Below, piece after piece: positions 31,247 to 42,139 of a stretch of DNA of 64,000 nucleotides. Numbering within the stretch: the stretch's first letter is position 1; every line of letters starts with the position of its first letter. This DNA is from Brachycybe producta (Eukaryota > Arthropoda > Diplopoda > Playtdesmida > Andrognathidae). The notes under the pieces are model-generated. The model did no database searches and was not told the DNA's origin. It worked only from the letters and a program-made list of their open reading frames with translations. Made by a program: the position numbers and the translations under genes. The stretch lies in contig JAUPFP010000003.1 in NCBI GenBank assembly GCA_036925085.1, positions 3,733,501 to 3,797,500 of the forward strand. Direction: 5' to 3'.

Positions 31247-31664
31247 GGGATGGGCCATTCGAATCCTCGAATCCCGTGAATCTTGAAAAATATTCGAGAT
31301 TCGAAAACTCGAATCTTCGCGCTTTTTTTCGTCTTTCAAATCTTTCGAATCCTAACCTAAAAAAACTGTTAAAACTTTGGTAAAATTAGTTTTAACTCCA
31401 TTGACGTCCAATAGAAGCGTTTAATAACTAAAAAACCGGCGATTGTTGCAATTTCGGTGGTATCCGGGGATCACCAATGGATAACCTTGTGGCGACCCTT
31501 AGTGAAGCCACACAGTGTTTTTTTATTATTAATAATTTAATATTTAATATTATTTCATTTATTTCTATCTTCTTAATGAATAATAGAGGATTCTTATATG
31601 AAGGATTCGAGAGATTCGAGAACCGATTCGGGTTTGAGAATTTAGGATTCGTTCCACCTCTAGA
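31247..31664. repeat. Family L element
   Basis: TAGGGATGGGCCATTCGAAT at the left; GATTCGTTCCACCTCTAG at the right. About 14 bases from the preceding copy. Confidence 0.85.
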
Positions 31665-31850
31665 AAATTTCATAATTACAATCAGATTGATGCTTTTTGT
31701 CTTAAAAATAACATTGAAAAAAAAGTTTATTTTAATTTATTTCACCTGAATTGAATTTAAAAATAAAACCGGCCCTTTGAAATTTATAAAGAATTATGAT
31801 AAAATTAGGAATTACAGTTTGGAAGAAAAAAAAACGTACACAAAAATACG

Positions 31851-31856
31851 TTTATT
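31851..31856 (-). promoter_or_regulatory. Polyadenylation signal of the tetraspanin gene
   Basis: AATAAA on the minus strand about 175 bases past the stop; a reasonable 3' UTR length. Confidence 0.5.
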
Positions 31857-32029
31857 TACGATCATCGATGGGAAAGAAATTGAATTAAGTTTTCATTTGT
31901 TTTTTTTTTCTTTATGGTTTTAATTTTCTGCACAATTTTACGATAATGATGATGATGAATCAAGGTATATTATATTTTAATGTAATATCTCTGATGATGT
32001 AAAGTGAGGTTAAGGTGGGGGGAATTCAA

Positions 32030-35000
32030 CTAGGGTTCCTCTCCTAGGTTACGACACAGACAAATCGCAAAAATCATTCCGAAGATCTAAAGAAAAAGAA
32101 GCCAGAAAACAAAACACACAGAAAATGCGGATAAAATATATAATTTCGTAACAGAGCCGTAACTAGATAATTTTTGCGCCCTCGGCAAGAATAAAACTGG
32201 CGCCCTTTTCGTAATATTATTCTAGTTACTTTGCGCCTTTTACACTCAAGGAAAGAATAGAACTGGCGCCCCTTTAGTATTCCAATTCTAGTTAATTCGC
32301 GCCCCATTTTGTTGCGCCTTTAAATTTTGCGTTCAAGGTAAAAATAAAACGGGCGCCCAATTAGTATTATTCTAGTTACTTTGCGTTCCTAAACCATGCG
32401 CTTGAAATAAGAATAAAATTGGCGCTCCCTATAGTATTATATCATTCTAGTTACTTTGCGCCTATATTTCTGTACCTTTAAGTTTTGCACTCAAGGCAAA
32501 ATTAGAACTGGCGCCCCTTTAGTATTATCCTTGTTAATTTGCGCCCATTTCGTTGCATCTTTAAGTTTTGCACTCAAGGCAAAAATAGAACTGGCGCCCC
32601 GTTAGTATTATTCTAGCTAATTTGCGCTCCTAAGCATTGCGCTTGAAGAAAAAATAAAACTGGCGCCCCCTTAGTGTTATCATTCTAGTTACTTTGTGCT
32701 CGTATTCTGGCGCTGTTTAAGTTTTGCGCGCCAGGCAGGTGCCTAACTTTTCCTTGCCCTGGTTACGGCTCTGTTTTTTGGGGGGGGGGGGGGTGTCCAT
32801 TTTACCTCGAGACCCGCAACTCCGAGTCCGACACTGATCAAAAGGGCGCTTTCCTTTTTAACCCAATCTTCAATGTTGTCTTTACAACCCTAAATAGTCA
32901 AGAGTTTTAATTATCAGCTGTTTATAAAACACCTTTAAGGTGGTTTTATGGTGTAAATGCGTCCCTTTAATTCTGATTATAATTCTGTCTTTCAGATTCA
33001 AAATGAAGAAAATCTTGAAAGTGTTTTAGAAACTAGAAGAGTAGCTCAATCACCCTATATATGAGTAGGGCTCGGATTTTGATGCAATATCAAACCAGAA
33101 TGTTTCTCAATTTGTGGCCCAAGAGCCAACTGTGAAGTAATCATCAGTAGAGCAACTTCAATTGTGTTATTTCTAATCAAAAAAGCTGTGTAGAGAGGCT
33201 AGATGTCTGGTTACTATCAGTTGTCAACTAGAGTTCTAGCCTCTAATCATTGTTTTTTTTAATTAGGAAGAACAATTGTTTTTTTTTATTATCTAAACGA
33301 TTCACTTCACAATTGGCACTTGGGCCACATATTGAGAAACATTCCGGTTGATATTGCATCAAAATCCGAGCCCTACTTATGAGTATTTTCATGTTTGATA
33401 TATTTCAAAATAAACTTTTTATGTCAATTTGAAAAGACATCATCAACATGAAAAATACTCTTAAGTGATCAAGCTACCCTTCTAGTTTCTAAAACACTTT
33501 TCAAGATTTTCTTCATTTTGCACCTGAAAGACACAGAATTAATCAAGAGTTCGAGAGAAAGCCCCGTTTACACTTGAAAACAACTCCTTATGATGGTATA
33601 ATTAAGTGGTAAAAATACTACCTTTGAATGCCTATAATTGGCGAGTTCATCTCCGGTTGACTTTTGACACTTTTCTTGGTCCTTTGGAGATGGATTGATC
33701 CAAGCATCAGTTCCATTGTTGGTTAGGACACAACATGTCTTTGGTACAACCGCATTTCCACTGTGATTTCCCGTTTTCCATGTGCTGTTGCCGTATTCTT
33801 CTGCGTTGTTAATGCCACAACATTTGAACTGAATTTCGTTTACAAATTAGGAAAAATTAAATATAATTTAAGAAGACATTTTTCAGGGAAAGAAACCGTA
33901 CTTGATACTGAGTGTAGTCGATGGCTCGAGTGAGGGCATCATGGTCCGGATGACCGTAATTATGTTTTAATTTCTTCGTTAGTTGCTCTCCCATGTTGCC
34001 TAAAAGCTGTGAAAGTAAAAAAAAAACGTTAATTCGTAAAATTCATACTTTAGGCATTTTTATGGTATTTTTTAGCCGTTTTTAGAAACTGTTTTATTGT
34101 ATTCTTGGACAATTTTTGAAAAAAAAAAAGGAAAGACTTATTTAAGACATTTTTGGCCGTTTTTTTACAGTCTTTTATAAATTTTTAGAATATTTTTGGT
34201 CATTTTTTTAAAGGAAAGTTTATTTTGAGACATTTTTGGTCATTTTAAAGACTATTTTAGGTATTTTTAGAGTATTTTTTGCCATTTTTTTTACAAAAGG
34301 AAAGACTATTTGAGACTTTTTGGCTGTTTTTTAAAGTCTTATATATTTTTAGAATATTTATGGTCATTTTTCTTTAAAGAACTATTTGAGACATTTTTGG
34401 CCGTTTTTTTAATTTTTTTTTACATATTTTTGAGACATTTTTGGTCATTTTTAAAGTCTATTTTATATATTTTTAGATTTTGGTCATTTTTTTAAAAAGA
34501 AAAGGCTATTTTGTGACATTTTGGCCGTTTTGTTAAGTCTTTTTTATATTTTTAGAACATTTTTAGTCATTTTTTTTAAAAAAAGGAAAGGCTGTTTTAA
34601 AGACTATTTTAGATGTTTTTAGAGTATAGGCCGTTTTTTTTTTGAAAAAAAAAAGTAAGTCTTATTTAATTTTTTTGCACTTTTTCAAGCTTTCAATTTT
34701 ATTGAATTTCATAGATTTATAAAACAAAATATTATGAAACTTCTGAATCCAGTTATAACTCTCCTTGAGGCCTTTTCAGGTCATTAATTTTTTGGCCGTT
34801 TTTTTTTAACCAAAGTCTTGATTTGATTTTTTTCGGGATTTTTATGGTAATTTCAACTTTGGCTAAAAATATGGAACCGTTTGCGAATTCTGCAGGTAGT
34901 TGAGCCTTTCTGAAGCTTTTTCAGGGCATTTAAAGACAATTTACCTTTTTTGGCCGTTTTTTTTTTTAAACCAAAGTTTTGATTTGATTTTTTTCGGGAT

Positions 35001-38000
35001 TTTTATGACAATTTCAACTTTGTTAAATTTTGGGGTATTTTAATAACAAAAAATAAGGCTAAAAATATGGAACCGTTTGAGAATTCTGCGGGTAGCTGAG
35101 CCTTTCTGAAGCTTTTTCAGGGCATTTAAACACACTTTTCCAATTTTGGCCGTTTTTTTTTATAAATCGAAGTCTTGATTTGATTTTTTGTAAATTTTTT
35201 TTAAAAATCACAAGAAATCAAATCAAAGCGTTGATTAAGGCCATAAAAATATGGGACATTTTGCAAATTTCTGAAGGCAGTTGAATCTTCCGGAGGCCTT
35301 TTCAGGACATATAAATATTATTTTTGCCACGCGTTATCATCCATACTTTATACCTGTTCTCTGTATATGACAGCTACGATTCCAACTGTCAATTCGGCAC
35401 CCAACACCACAAACAAAAAAATGAAATACTGAAAACAAAAAAAAAATTAATATTAAAACAATGTAATATTGATTTTTATTATTAAGGCTCGGATGTTTAT
35501 GTAATATCAATTGCGTGTTTCTCAGCCTGTGGCTCAATGTGGGCCAATTGTGAAGTAACAATCCCACGTTTAGATCAACCATCAAATATGTTTTTTTGTT
35601 CAATCAAAAACACTGGTTAGAGGCTAGAACTCTAGTTGACAAGTGATAGTAACCAGACATCTAGCCTCTAACTAGTCTTTTTTATTAGAAAAAAAAAGCA
35701 TAATTGCAGTTGCTTTAATGCGATGAGGATGATGATTACTTCACAATTGGCACTTGGTGGGCCACAAATTGAGAAACATTTGCTTGGTTTGTAAATGTTT
35801 CTCAATCTCTGGCCCAAGAGCCAATTGCAAAGTAATAAACGAGTTATATCAACCAAGAATTGAGTGTGTTTTTCAATCAAAGACAATGGTTAGAGGCTAG
35901 AAGTTAGAACTCTAGTTGACAACTGATCGTAGCCAGACATCTAGCCTCTAACTAGTCTTTTTGATTAGAAAAAAAAGCATAATTGCAGTTGCTCTAATGA
36001 TGAGGATGATGATTACTTCACAATTGGCACTTCGTGGGCCACAAATTGAGAAACATTTGCTTGATTTGTAAATGTTTCTCAATCTATGGCCCAAGAGCCA
36101 ATTGCAAAGTAATAAACGAGTTATATCAACCAAGAACTGAGTGTTTTTTTTTCAATCGAAAACAATGGTTAGAGGCTAGAACTCTAGTTGACAACTGATC
36201 GTAGCCAGACGACATCTAGCCTCTAACCAGCCTTTTTGATTAAGAAAAAAATCACAAATGACACTTGAGGGCCACAAATTGAGAAACATTTGCTTAGATA
36301 ATTTGCATAAAAATCTCGTGCCCCTTATTTAATATATAAATTTACCGTGACCAGAAGACATTTACTCTCTTGAAGGGCTCCACAGCATCCAAAGAATCCC
36401 ACAATAAGAACAAAACCTCCAATGGCAACCAATCCATAAGCCAAATACTTTAAAAGCGAAACATCTCCATCTTTCGAAATGAGATTGAAAAGGGCATCTC
36501 GGTCACTGTCCACAAGGATCCAGATTCCAAGGGCCAATAGGGCACAACCAGACAACTAAAATCACATTTTATGATCAGCTGATTTTCGAACTCTTGATTA
36601 TTTCTTAGTCTTTCAGAAGAACAAAATTGGGGAGAGAAACTAGAAAGTATGTTTTAGAAACTAGAAGGGTAGCTCAATCACTTAAGAGGCTACATCGCAA
36701 AATTACTTCGAAAAATCTCCACAAAGAGCGCTAGCATCGTTTTTTTTTATTGAGTCCATAGACCCAATGTTAAATAAAAAAACGTTAATTTTTAAAATAC
36801 AGCAGTCGCGGCGGCAATATGTTTATTTTTCATATTTAAGGTTGTCCAATTTTCATCGTTCAGTGCAATGTGCACCTTAAATATATGCTGATCGAGTAAT
36901 AGAATGACAAAAAATTGGTAAGTGTGTTTCTATTTTTAAAAAGTATTTCAAAATCGCGAATTTCTAACTCTTGTGTTAAACTCCATTGAGTACGCTGCTC
37001 GTAAGCAAAACATCCATTAAAATGCTCGTAAAAATACGTAAAAATAATTTTAAAAAACCAGAAAAAAATCAGCACGTGCGTCAATGTGTTGGCTTCACTG
37101 TGGTTTAATTTTGTTTTTCTAAAAAAAATTGCTTTTAGGTATTTTTACGAGCATTTTAATGAATTTTTATGCTAACGAACGCGTACTCAATGGAGTTTAA
37201 CATAGGAGTTAGAAATTCGCAATTTTGAAATAAGTTTTTAAAAATAGAACCGCACTTACCAAATTTTTGTCATTCTATCACTCGATCAGCATATATTTAA
37301 GGTGCACATTGCATTTTGAACCATCAAAATCGGACAACTTTAAATATGAAAAATAAACATATTGCCGCCGCGACTGTGTATTTTAAAAAATTAACGTTTT
37401 TTCTTTAACATTGGGTCTATGGGCTCAATAGAAAAACGATGCTAGCGCTCTTTGCGGAGATTTTCAAAGTAATTTTGCAATGTGTAGCCTCTTACGGGTA
37501 TTTTCATATTGATATCCTTCAAAATAAGCTTTTTATGCGAGTTTGAAAATGATCCAACATGTGAAGACGATCTTTTTGTTTATTTTTGGTCCATAAAAAG
37601 TTTATTTTGAAAGATAATCAATATGAAAATACCTTTTAAGTGATTGACACCTACCCTTCTAGTTTCTAAAATACTTTCTAATTTCTCTTAATTTTCCTAA
37701 CGATAGACTGAATAATTGTAATCAGAACGTCATGGGCATTTTCATGTTAGTATCTTTCAAAATAAGCTTTTTTACGTGAGTTTGAAAATGACTCAACTTG
37801 CATTTATAAGTCAAGAGAGGGGGTCACTGGTCAAACATAGATGGACAAGCAGTATTAGTTGCTTGTCCATTTCTGCTTGACCACACTGACGTGTCAAAGT
37901 CACAGATTCTTTTAGAGGTCTTGACCTTTGAACTGTATATCCAGCTCGCACTCAATGAGTGATCAACACAGGTAATTGTGTCCACAGGCAGTTAGAAATA

Positions 38001-40952
38001 GGAGAGAACTTCAGTCGGCAACTTCTAATTGGTTTGTTGTGTGGTTTGATGTTGAAAAGGGCGGAGCATGTGACGTCAGACTACATAACCAACCAATTAG
38101 AAGTTGCCGGTCGTCATAACATGGGCGGAGCCAATTGAAGTTCTCTCCTATTTCTAACTGCCTGTATTGTGTCCAGCATTAGAATTTTTTTTGACTCCGC
38201 CCTTTTATGACGTCAGACCAAGTAACAAACCAGTTAGAAATTGAAAAGGTCGGAGCATGTGACATCAGATCAAGTAACAAACCAATCAGAAATTGATGAC
38301 GTTCATAAAAGGGCGTGACCAGCAAAATTGTACTGCTGGGCACGTTTGCCTGTGTGACCAACTAACAGCTCTATAGATTCCCTAACATTCCACACTAATA
38401 AGGGATGAAATGAGGAATGTTTGTGTGTTGAATTTGCATTCTAACCTTGGCAAGGTCGCAAATAATTCAATTTGATCTTCTCTTTTTTGGGGCAATTATG
38501 GTCTCACATTATGTGAGCATCCTTAAATCCCCCCCCCCCCCCTCCCCTTAGTTTTTTTTTTCAATAGAAAAACCTCAAATCTTGTTTTAGTTTCCCCTCT
38601 GGAACGCACCTTAAAGGCTCATTCTAAAACACAATAGAAAAAGAAGGTCATTTCAAATGTAGAGAGAGAGAGAGAGAGAGAGAGAGGAGTTGAATCTAAT
38701 GATTATTGATCCGTGTAAGTCTACTATGATATTTTTTTGTGACTGTGTCGAGCTGCTCCGATTAACCACTCCTGGGCCTCTTCCAGCAACCTCCTCCCTC
38801 CACCCTTCCTCCTCATCTTTCAACTGGTAACTATGGTAACCAGATGCTGTGTAACGATCGAGCTTGTTGCTATGATACTTACTCAATGATCGTGTCACAA
38901 TCTTATAAGAGTTAGGGGTTAAAGAGAGAGAGATAGAGAGAGCGAGAGAGAATGAATGAATTACCTTTCTCTTCTTTTTTTTAACACATTGTCTGTCTGT
39001 CTATGTTTATGTCACTTATGTGTGTGTGTTTGGCTATTTGTGACAACGTGTGTTTGTAAAATTGTATTATGACAAATCTGTCTTTAATCTGTGTGTTTGT
39101 GTGTGACTTTTGTGGATCACTGTATCTGTAAATTGTGTGGGTGTCTCTGACTTGTGTGATTTGTATGGGTGATTGTATGTCTGTGCGACATTGTTATTGA
39201 CTGTGTGTATGTTTGTGAAAGACAAGTGTGTGACAAGTGTGTTAGTTAGTGACTGTGTAGGTGAAAACTGTATTTAGTTTGGTTACTTTGTGTTTATGTC
39301 TGTCGTTTGCCAAGAATTTGATGGTTGATTTGTGTGTTTGTGTGACACATGTGTTTTTGTCTGTGAGTATGTAGTGTGACAACTCTGTAGTCTAGTATGA
39401 CAAGTTGACAACTTCATTTTTTGGGTGACTTGTGTCTGTCTGGCTGTTTCTTTGTGTCTGTGAGTGACTCTTTGTGTCCATGTGTAAATGTGGCATCTGT
39501 GTTTGTGGGTGATTTGTGTGCGACAACTTTGTGAGTGACTCTTGTTTGTACAGAGTGACTTCTGTGTCACATTGCATAATATTTTAAACAAAGTGTGTCA
39601 GTGTTAAACTAAAATTCACTTCTCTAAAAATCCAATCTTATTATATAAGTGTTGGCTATAATAATGAGAGAGAAAGAGAGAGAGAAAAATTGAGAGAGAG
39701 AGAGAGAGAGAAAGAGCGATGGAGAAAGAGAGAGAGAGATTGAGAGAGAGAGATAGATAGATAAAGAAAGAGAGATAGAGAAATTGAGAGAAAGAGAGAG
39801 AGATAGAGAAATTGAGAGAGAGAGAGAGAAAGAGAGATAGAGAGAGAGACAACCAACCAGTGATTTTTATTGATATAGTAAATGTTGTATGTGTTAACCC
39901 TCCTCTAACCTCTTCCTCCTCGTAATTGTTTTGCCGCCTGTTTCCACTTATTTTAAGATTACTTTCTGATGAGATGGGGTTTTTTTTTTAAATTGTTCAT
40001 TTATTGGGTTAAACAATTAAGGATGCTTTATTAATTAAGCTGCGTTTTAATAACAACTTATAAGGCTGGTTTTTTTATAAAGTGAACCCCCGCCTCTTCC
40101 TCAGTCGAACTTCAGTTATTCTGTCATTCAGAATAGAGACCTACATAAAGCTCATATGGGCCGGTGGACAGGACCGGTTCCAGCCCATGGGCTGGAAGAA
40201 TTTCATTTTTTTTGACAATTTTTCCTTTTTTTTTTTGAATTTATGGGGTTTTATGGTCGTCGGAATTTCAGAAGAGCAAGACCCTGTCTCAAAGATTTCA
40301 ATTTGAAGTTTTAAGTTTCTATCTTGAAGTTAATTCTTAACATATGAACTTCAACTTAAACCCTCTCAACAGGGTTCTAACATAGAAAAACTCTGTTGAA
40401 ATATAGCTAGCTATATTAAAAGAGTATATTTTTTGTGTGTTAAGAGGTTAATTTTTGAGATGAAATTTACACTAGCGTTTGCCCATTGGAATTAGCAGAG
40501 CGCATGCGCATTACCATCTTATCGTTTTATATAGGAAAGTGATTGCAGATTTGCGTTAGCAGCTCCATCTATTGATCACCAATGGAAACTGCCGGGTTTG
40601 GTTAGGTTAGTTTTCCTATATAAACCGATAAGATGGTAATGCGCATGCGCTCTGCTAATTCTAATGGGCAAACGCTAGTGAAATTTACTCGTGATTTATA
40701 AAACAAGCAGATAAAACTCTCAACTTGAACTTGACATTTTTTCTCTCTCACTTTGGAGAGAGAGCTGACATTAAAAATTTATAACACAAAAAAACGAAAT
40801 TGTTACTCTCATATGTTTGCGACAATCATAACAATAATAATAATAATAATAATAATAATGAGAGAGTAGAAAAGAAAAATACTCACCCAAAAGATGAGAT
40901 TAAAAATAATTAAAAGTGCTTTTGCACATTTAGCTCCACATCCGACCGCCAT
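32030..40952 (-). CDS. Tetraspanin, complete, 7 exons
   Basis: A 267-residue tetraspanin, a four-pass membrane protein that builds plasma-membrane microdomains with integrins and other partners. Exons in transcript order: 40887-40952, 36346-36555, 35354-35428, 33902-34006, 33622-33828, 32806-32889, 32030-32086; every intron is GT-AG, phase 0. TM1 spans ALLIIFNLIFWLSGCALLAL; TM2 YGLVAIGGFVLIVGFFGCCG with the family's GCCGALQESKCLL; TM3 FIFLFVVLGAELTVGIVAVI; TM4 LLISVGLGVAGLEIFGMIF. The large extracellular loop carries the hallmark FKCCG, a PKTCC and a GC before TM4: six cysteines in the usual order. NST, NHS and NGT sites suggest N-glycosylation. Juxtamembrane cysteines (MAVGCGAKC, CLC) suit palmitoylation. 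It resembles the CD9/CD151/TSPAN18-type branch; exact orthology is not decided. Intron 1 is over 4 kb and holds long hairpin elements. Confidence 0.95.
32149..32775. mobile_element. Family M: element with mirrored ends and internal tandem repeats (tetraspanin intron 6)
   Basis: Ends AACAGAGCCGTAACTAG and CTGGTTACGGCTCTGTT mirror each other. Between them are about seven units of 65-90 bases with AAAACTGGCGCCC, TTCTAGTTACTTTGCGCC and TTTTGCACTCAAGGCAA. A non-autonomous DNA element whose inside has been filled by repeat units. It lies 30 bases from exon 6. Confidence 0.8.
32915..33595. repeat. Family I MITE split by family F (tetraspanin intron 5)
   Basis: Left half AAGGTGGTTTTATGGTGTAA through TTAGAAACTAGAAGAGTAGC; right half resumes with TTTTCATGTTTGATATATTT and CTACCCTTCTAGTTTCTAAA and ends CCCCGTTTACACTTGAAAAC. 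The family F copy at 33068-33373 sits inside the conserved core. Confidence 0.88.
33068..33373. repeat. Family F MITE nested in family I
   Basis: GGGCTCGGATTTTGATGCAA at the left; TTGCATCAAAATCCGAGCCC at the right. TA on both sides. Confidence 0.92.
34030..34700 (+). repeat. Degenerate tandem array in tetraspanin intron 3
   Basis: About ten loose 55-70 base units of TTTTTGGCCGTTTTTT, AAAGTCTATTTTA and TTTTTAGAATATTTTTGGTC. Confidence 0.8.
34780..35300 (+). repeat. Three tandem units of about 175-190 bases in tetraspanin intron 3
   Basis: Each unit has TTTGGCCGTTTTTTTTT, AGTCTTGATTTGATTTTTT, AAAAATATGGAACCGTTTG and TGAGCCTTTCTGAAGCTTTT. The last unit is the most diverged and ends about 50 bases before exon 3. 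Confidence 0.85.
35485..36325. repeat. Composite family F array with triplicated interior (tetraspanin intron 2)
   Basis: Outer left end GGCTCGGATGTTTATGTAAT; outer right end GCATAAAAATCTCGTGCCCC. Between them the unit TTAGAGGCTAGAACTCTAGT to AATTGAGAAACATTTGCTTG occurs three times at a spacing of about 270 bases, ending 20 bases before exon 2. Its short ORFs translate repeat sequence. Confidence 0.82.
36560..37720. repeat. Family I MITE split by family G (tetraspanin intron 1)
   Basis: Left half GATCAGCTGATTTTCGAACT to AGAAGGGTAGCTCAATCACT; right half GGGTATTTTCATATTGATAT to ACCCTTCTAGTTTCTAAAAT. The 808-base family G hairpin separates the halves. Confidence 0.9.
36687..37494. repeat. Family G long hairpin nested in family I
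   Basis: Begins GAGGCTACATCGCAAAATTA and ends in the mirror AATTTTGCAATGTGTAGCCTC. The two arms are each about 390 bases (for example GCGCTAGCATCG and CGATGCTAGCGC, GCAGTCGCGGCGGCAATATG and its mirror). TA lies on both sides. It is transcribed as part of intron 1 and would fold into a long, nearly perfect RNA duplex. Confidence 0.92.
37733..37815. repeat. Family I core fragment
   Basis: GGGCATTTTCATGTTAGTAT and TTCAAAATAAGCTTTTTTAC only; no right arm. Confidence 0.6.
37967..38353. repeat. Family C MITE split by family B
   Basis: Family C starts at ACAGGTAATTGTGTCC, is broken by family B (37984-38165), resumes ATTGTGTCCAGCATTAGAAT and ends GGGCACGTTTGCCTGT. Outer flanks GTGATCAAC and GTGACCAAC are a 9-base near-identical duplication. 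Confidence 0.92.
37984..38165. repeat. Family B MITE nested in family C
   Basis: ACAGGCAGTTAGAAATAGGA at the left; TCCTATTTCTAACTGCCTGT at the right. A host sequence of 9 bases, ATTGTGTCC, is repeated exactly at 37975-37983 and 38166-38174. Confidence 0.94.
38659..38687 (+). repeat. (AG)n microsatellite
   Basis: Uninterrupted AG run in tetraspanin intron 1; a second AG-rich patch lies at 38922-38952. Confidence 0.95.
38827..38841. promoter_or_regulatory. X-box-like motif in tetraspanin intron 1
   Basis: GGTAACTATGGTAACC region. Its reverse complement contains GTTACC-AT-AGTTAC, which fits GTNRCC-N2-RGYNAC. It lies in a relatively GC-rich island (38740-38890) free of recognised repeats. Role unproven. 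Confidence 0.35.
38990..39600 (+). repeat. Cryptically simple TG-rich stretch in tetraspanin intron 1
   Basis: TGTGTGTTTG and TGACTTGTGTCTGTC words in loose array over 600 bases; minus-strand ORFs rich in His, Thr and Gln are artefacts of the CA composition. Confidence 0.85.
39663..39851 (+). repeat. (GA)n-rich microsatellite
   Basis: AGAGAGAGATTGAGAGAGAG-type array. Minus-strand Leu-Ser ORFs here are artefacts. Confidence 0.95.
40468..40681. repeat. Palindromic element in tetraspanin intron 1, single copy in window
   Basis: ACTAGCGTTTGCCCATTGGA at the left; TCTAATGGGCAAACGCTAGT at the right. The inner GCGCATGCGCATTACCATCT and AGATGGTAATGCGCATGCGC are exact mirrors. The arms are more than 80 bases with few mismatches, so a young insertion. 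Confidence 0.92.
40829..40860 (+). repeat. (AAT)n microsatellite beside tetraspanin exon 1
   Basis: AATAATAATAATAATAATAA, 27 bases inside intron 1 from the exon 1 donor. Confidence 0.95.
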
Positions 40953-41439
40953 AATGAATTCTCTCTTCTTTAAAGTTTTTTCTATTAATAACAAAAAAAA
41001 ACAAAGAGATACAACTGTTAAAACACAATTAACTTGATTAGATACAAATTAAGTCTTTGTTTTTTATTGTAAAAAAAAAAAAAAACATAAAACAAATCAC
41101 AGAGACCGAAATTGTTAACGAATTTACTGTTTTAATTTAAAAAAAAAAAACATTGATTAGGCCTACAACTTAAATGATACATAGATTATAATTAGTTGTA
41201 TTATCGTCATTAATCTTGAATTATTACTATTATGATTACTGTTATTATTAATGATTAGATCAGGTAGTTTAACTTGTTAAACACTTCTAGTTTATTGCGG
41301 AAGGTTAGAAAACTCTTCTAGTTTATTGGAGATGAAAAAAAAATATGAAAAATCATGAATTTGCATGTGTGAATTTCATCAAATTGTTGAAACTGATTTA
41401 AAAAAAAAAACCTGTTTGCCTAAATTAATTTAAAATATT

Positions 41440-42135
41440 TTTTTTTTTCTTCTCTAAACTGGTGAAATGATGAAATGTATAAAAAAATCATTAATTGCAT
41501 TGAGTTCCCATCAAATTGTTGAAATTGGTGAAAAATTAGGGTTTGATAAAACAAAGGAAACGATGAAAAATCATAAAATGCATGAAAATTTCATCAAATT
41601 AGTGAAACTGATGAAATTTATCTGAAGTTCATTAAATTGGTGAAACTGATGAAAACGTTGTTTGTTTTTTAACTGAATAAAAATGTATAGAATTTTATTT
41701 TTTGGAGCTGATGAAAGAGCTGTCTGCCTAAACTGATGAAATGCATGTAAAAATCATGAATTGCATGATAATTTCATCAAATTGTTGTTAAAAGTGAGAA
41801 AAAACCTGTTCGTCTAAACTGATGAAATTTACTAAGTTTGTAAAACTAATCAACAAAGTTGTTTGCCTAAACTGATGAAATTAATGTTGTTGTGCATCAG
41901 TTTAGGCAAACCCCAGTTTTGTGCATCAGTTTAGGCAAACCCCAGTTTTGTCATCATTTTTAGTCAAACCCAAGTTTTGTGCATCAGTTTAGGCAAACCC
42001 CAGTTTTGTGCATTATTTTTAGGCAAATCCAAGTTTTGTGCATTATTTTTAGGCAAACCCCAGTTTTGTGCATTATTTTTAGGCAAACCCCAGTTTTGTC
42101 ATCATTTTTAGTCAAACCCCAGTTTTTTCCCCATC
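41440..42135 (+). repeat. Minisatellite upstream of tetraspanin
   Basis: The left part has loose GATGAAATGCATGAAAATTT units. From 41890 there are about seven close units of 33-36 bases: TTTTGTGCATCAGTTTAGGC then AAACCCCAG. The tetraspanin 5' flank before it (40953-41440) is AT-rich with no recognised element; a TATA box could not be singled out. Confidence 0.88.
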
Positions 42136-42139
42136 AGTT

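Noticed and set aside
39616..39856. Ser/Leu-rich ORFs
   Set aside because: Minus-strand reading of the GA-rich microsatellite.
41890..42135. Regular short repeats resembling a CRISPR array
   Set aside because: Animal genome; the units are contiguous without unique spacers and no cas genes are near.
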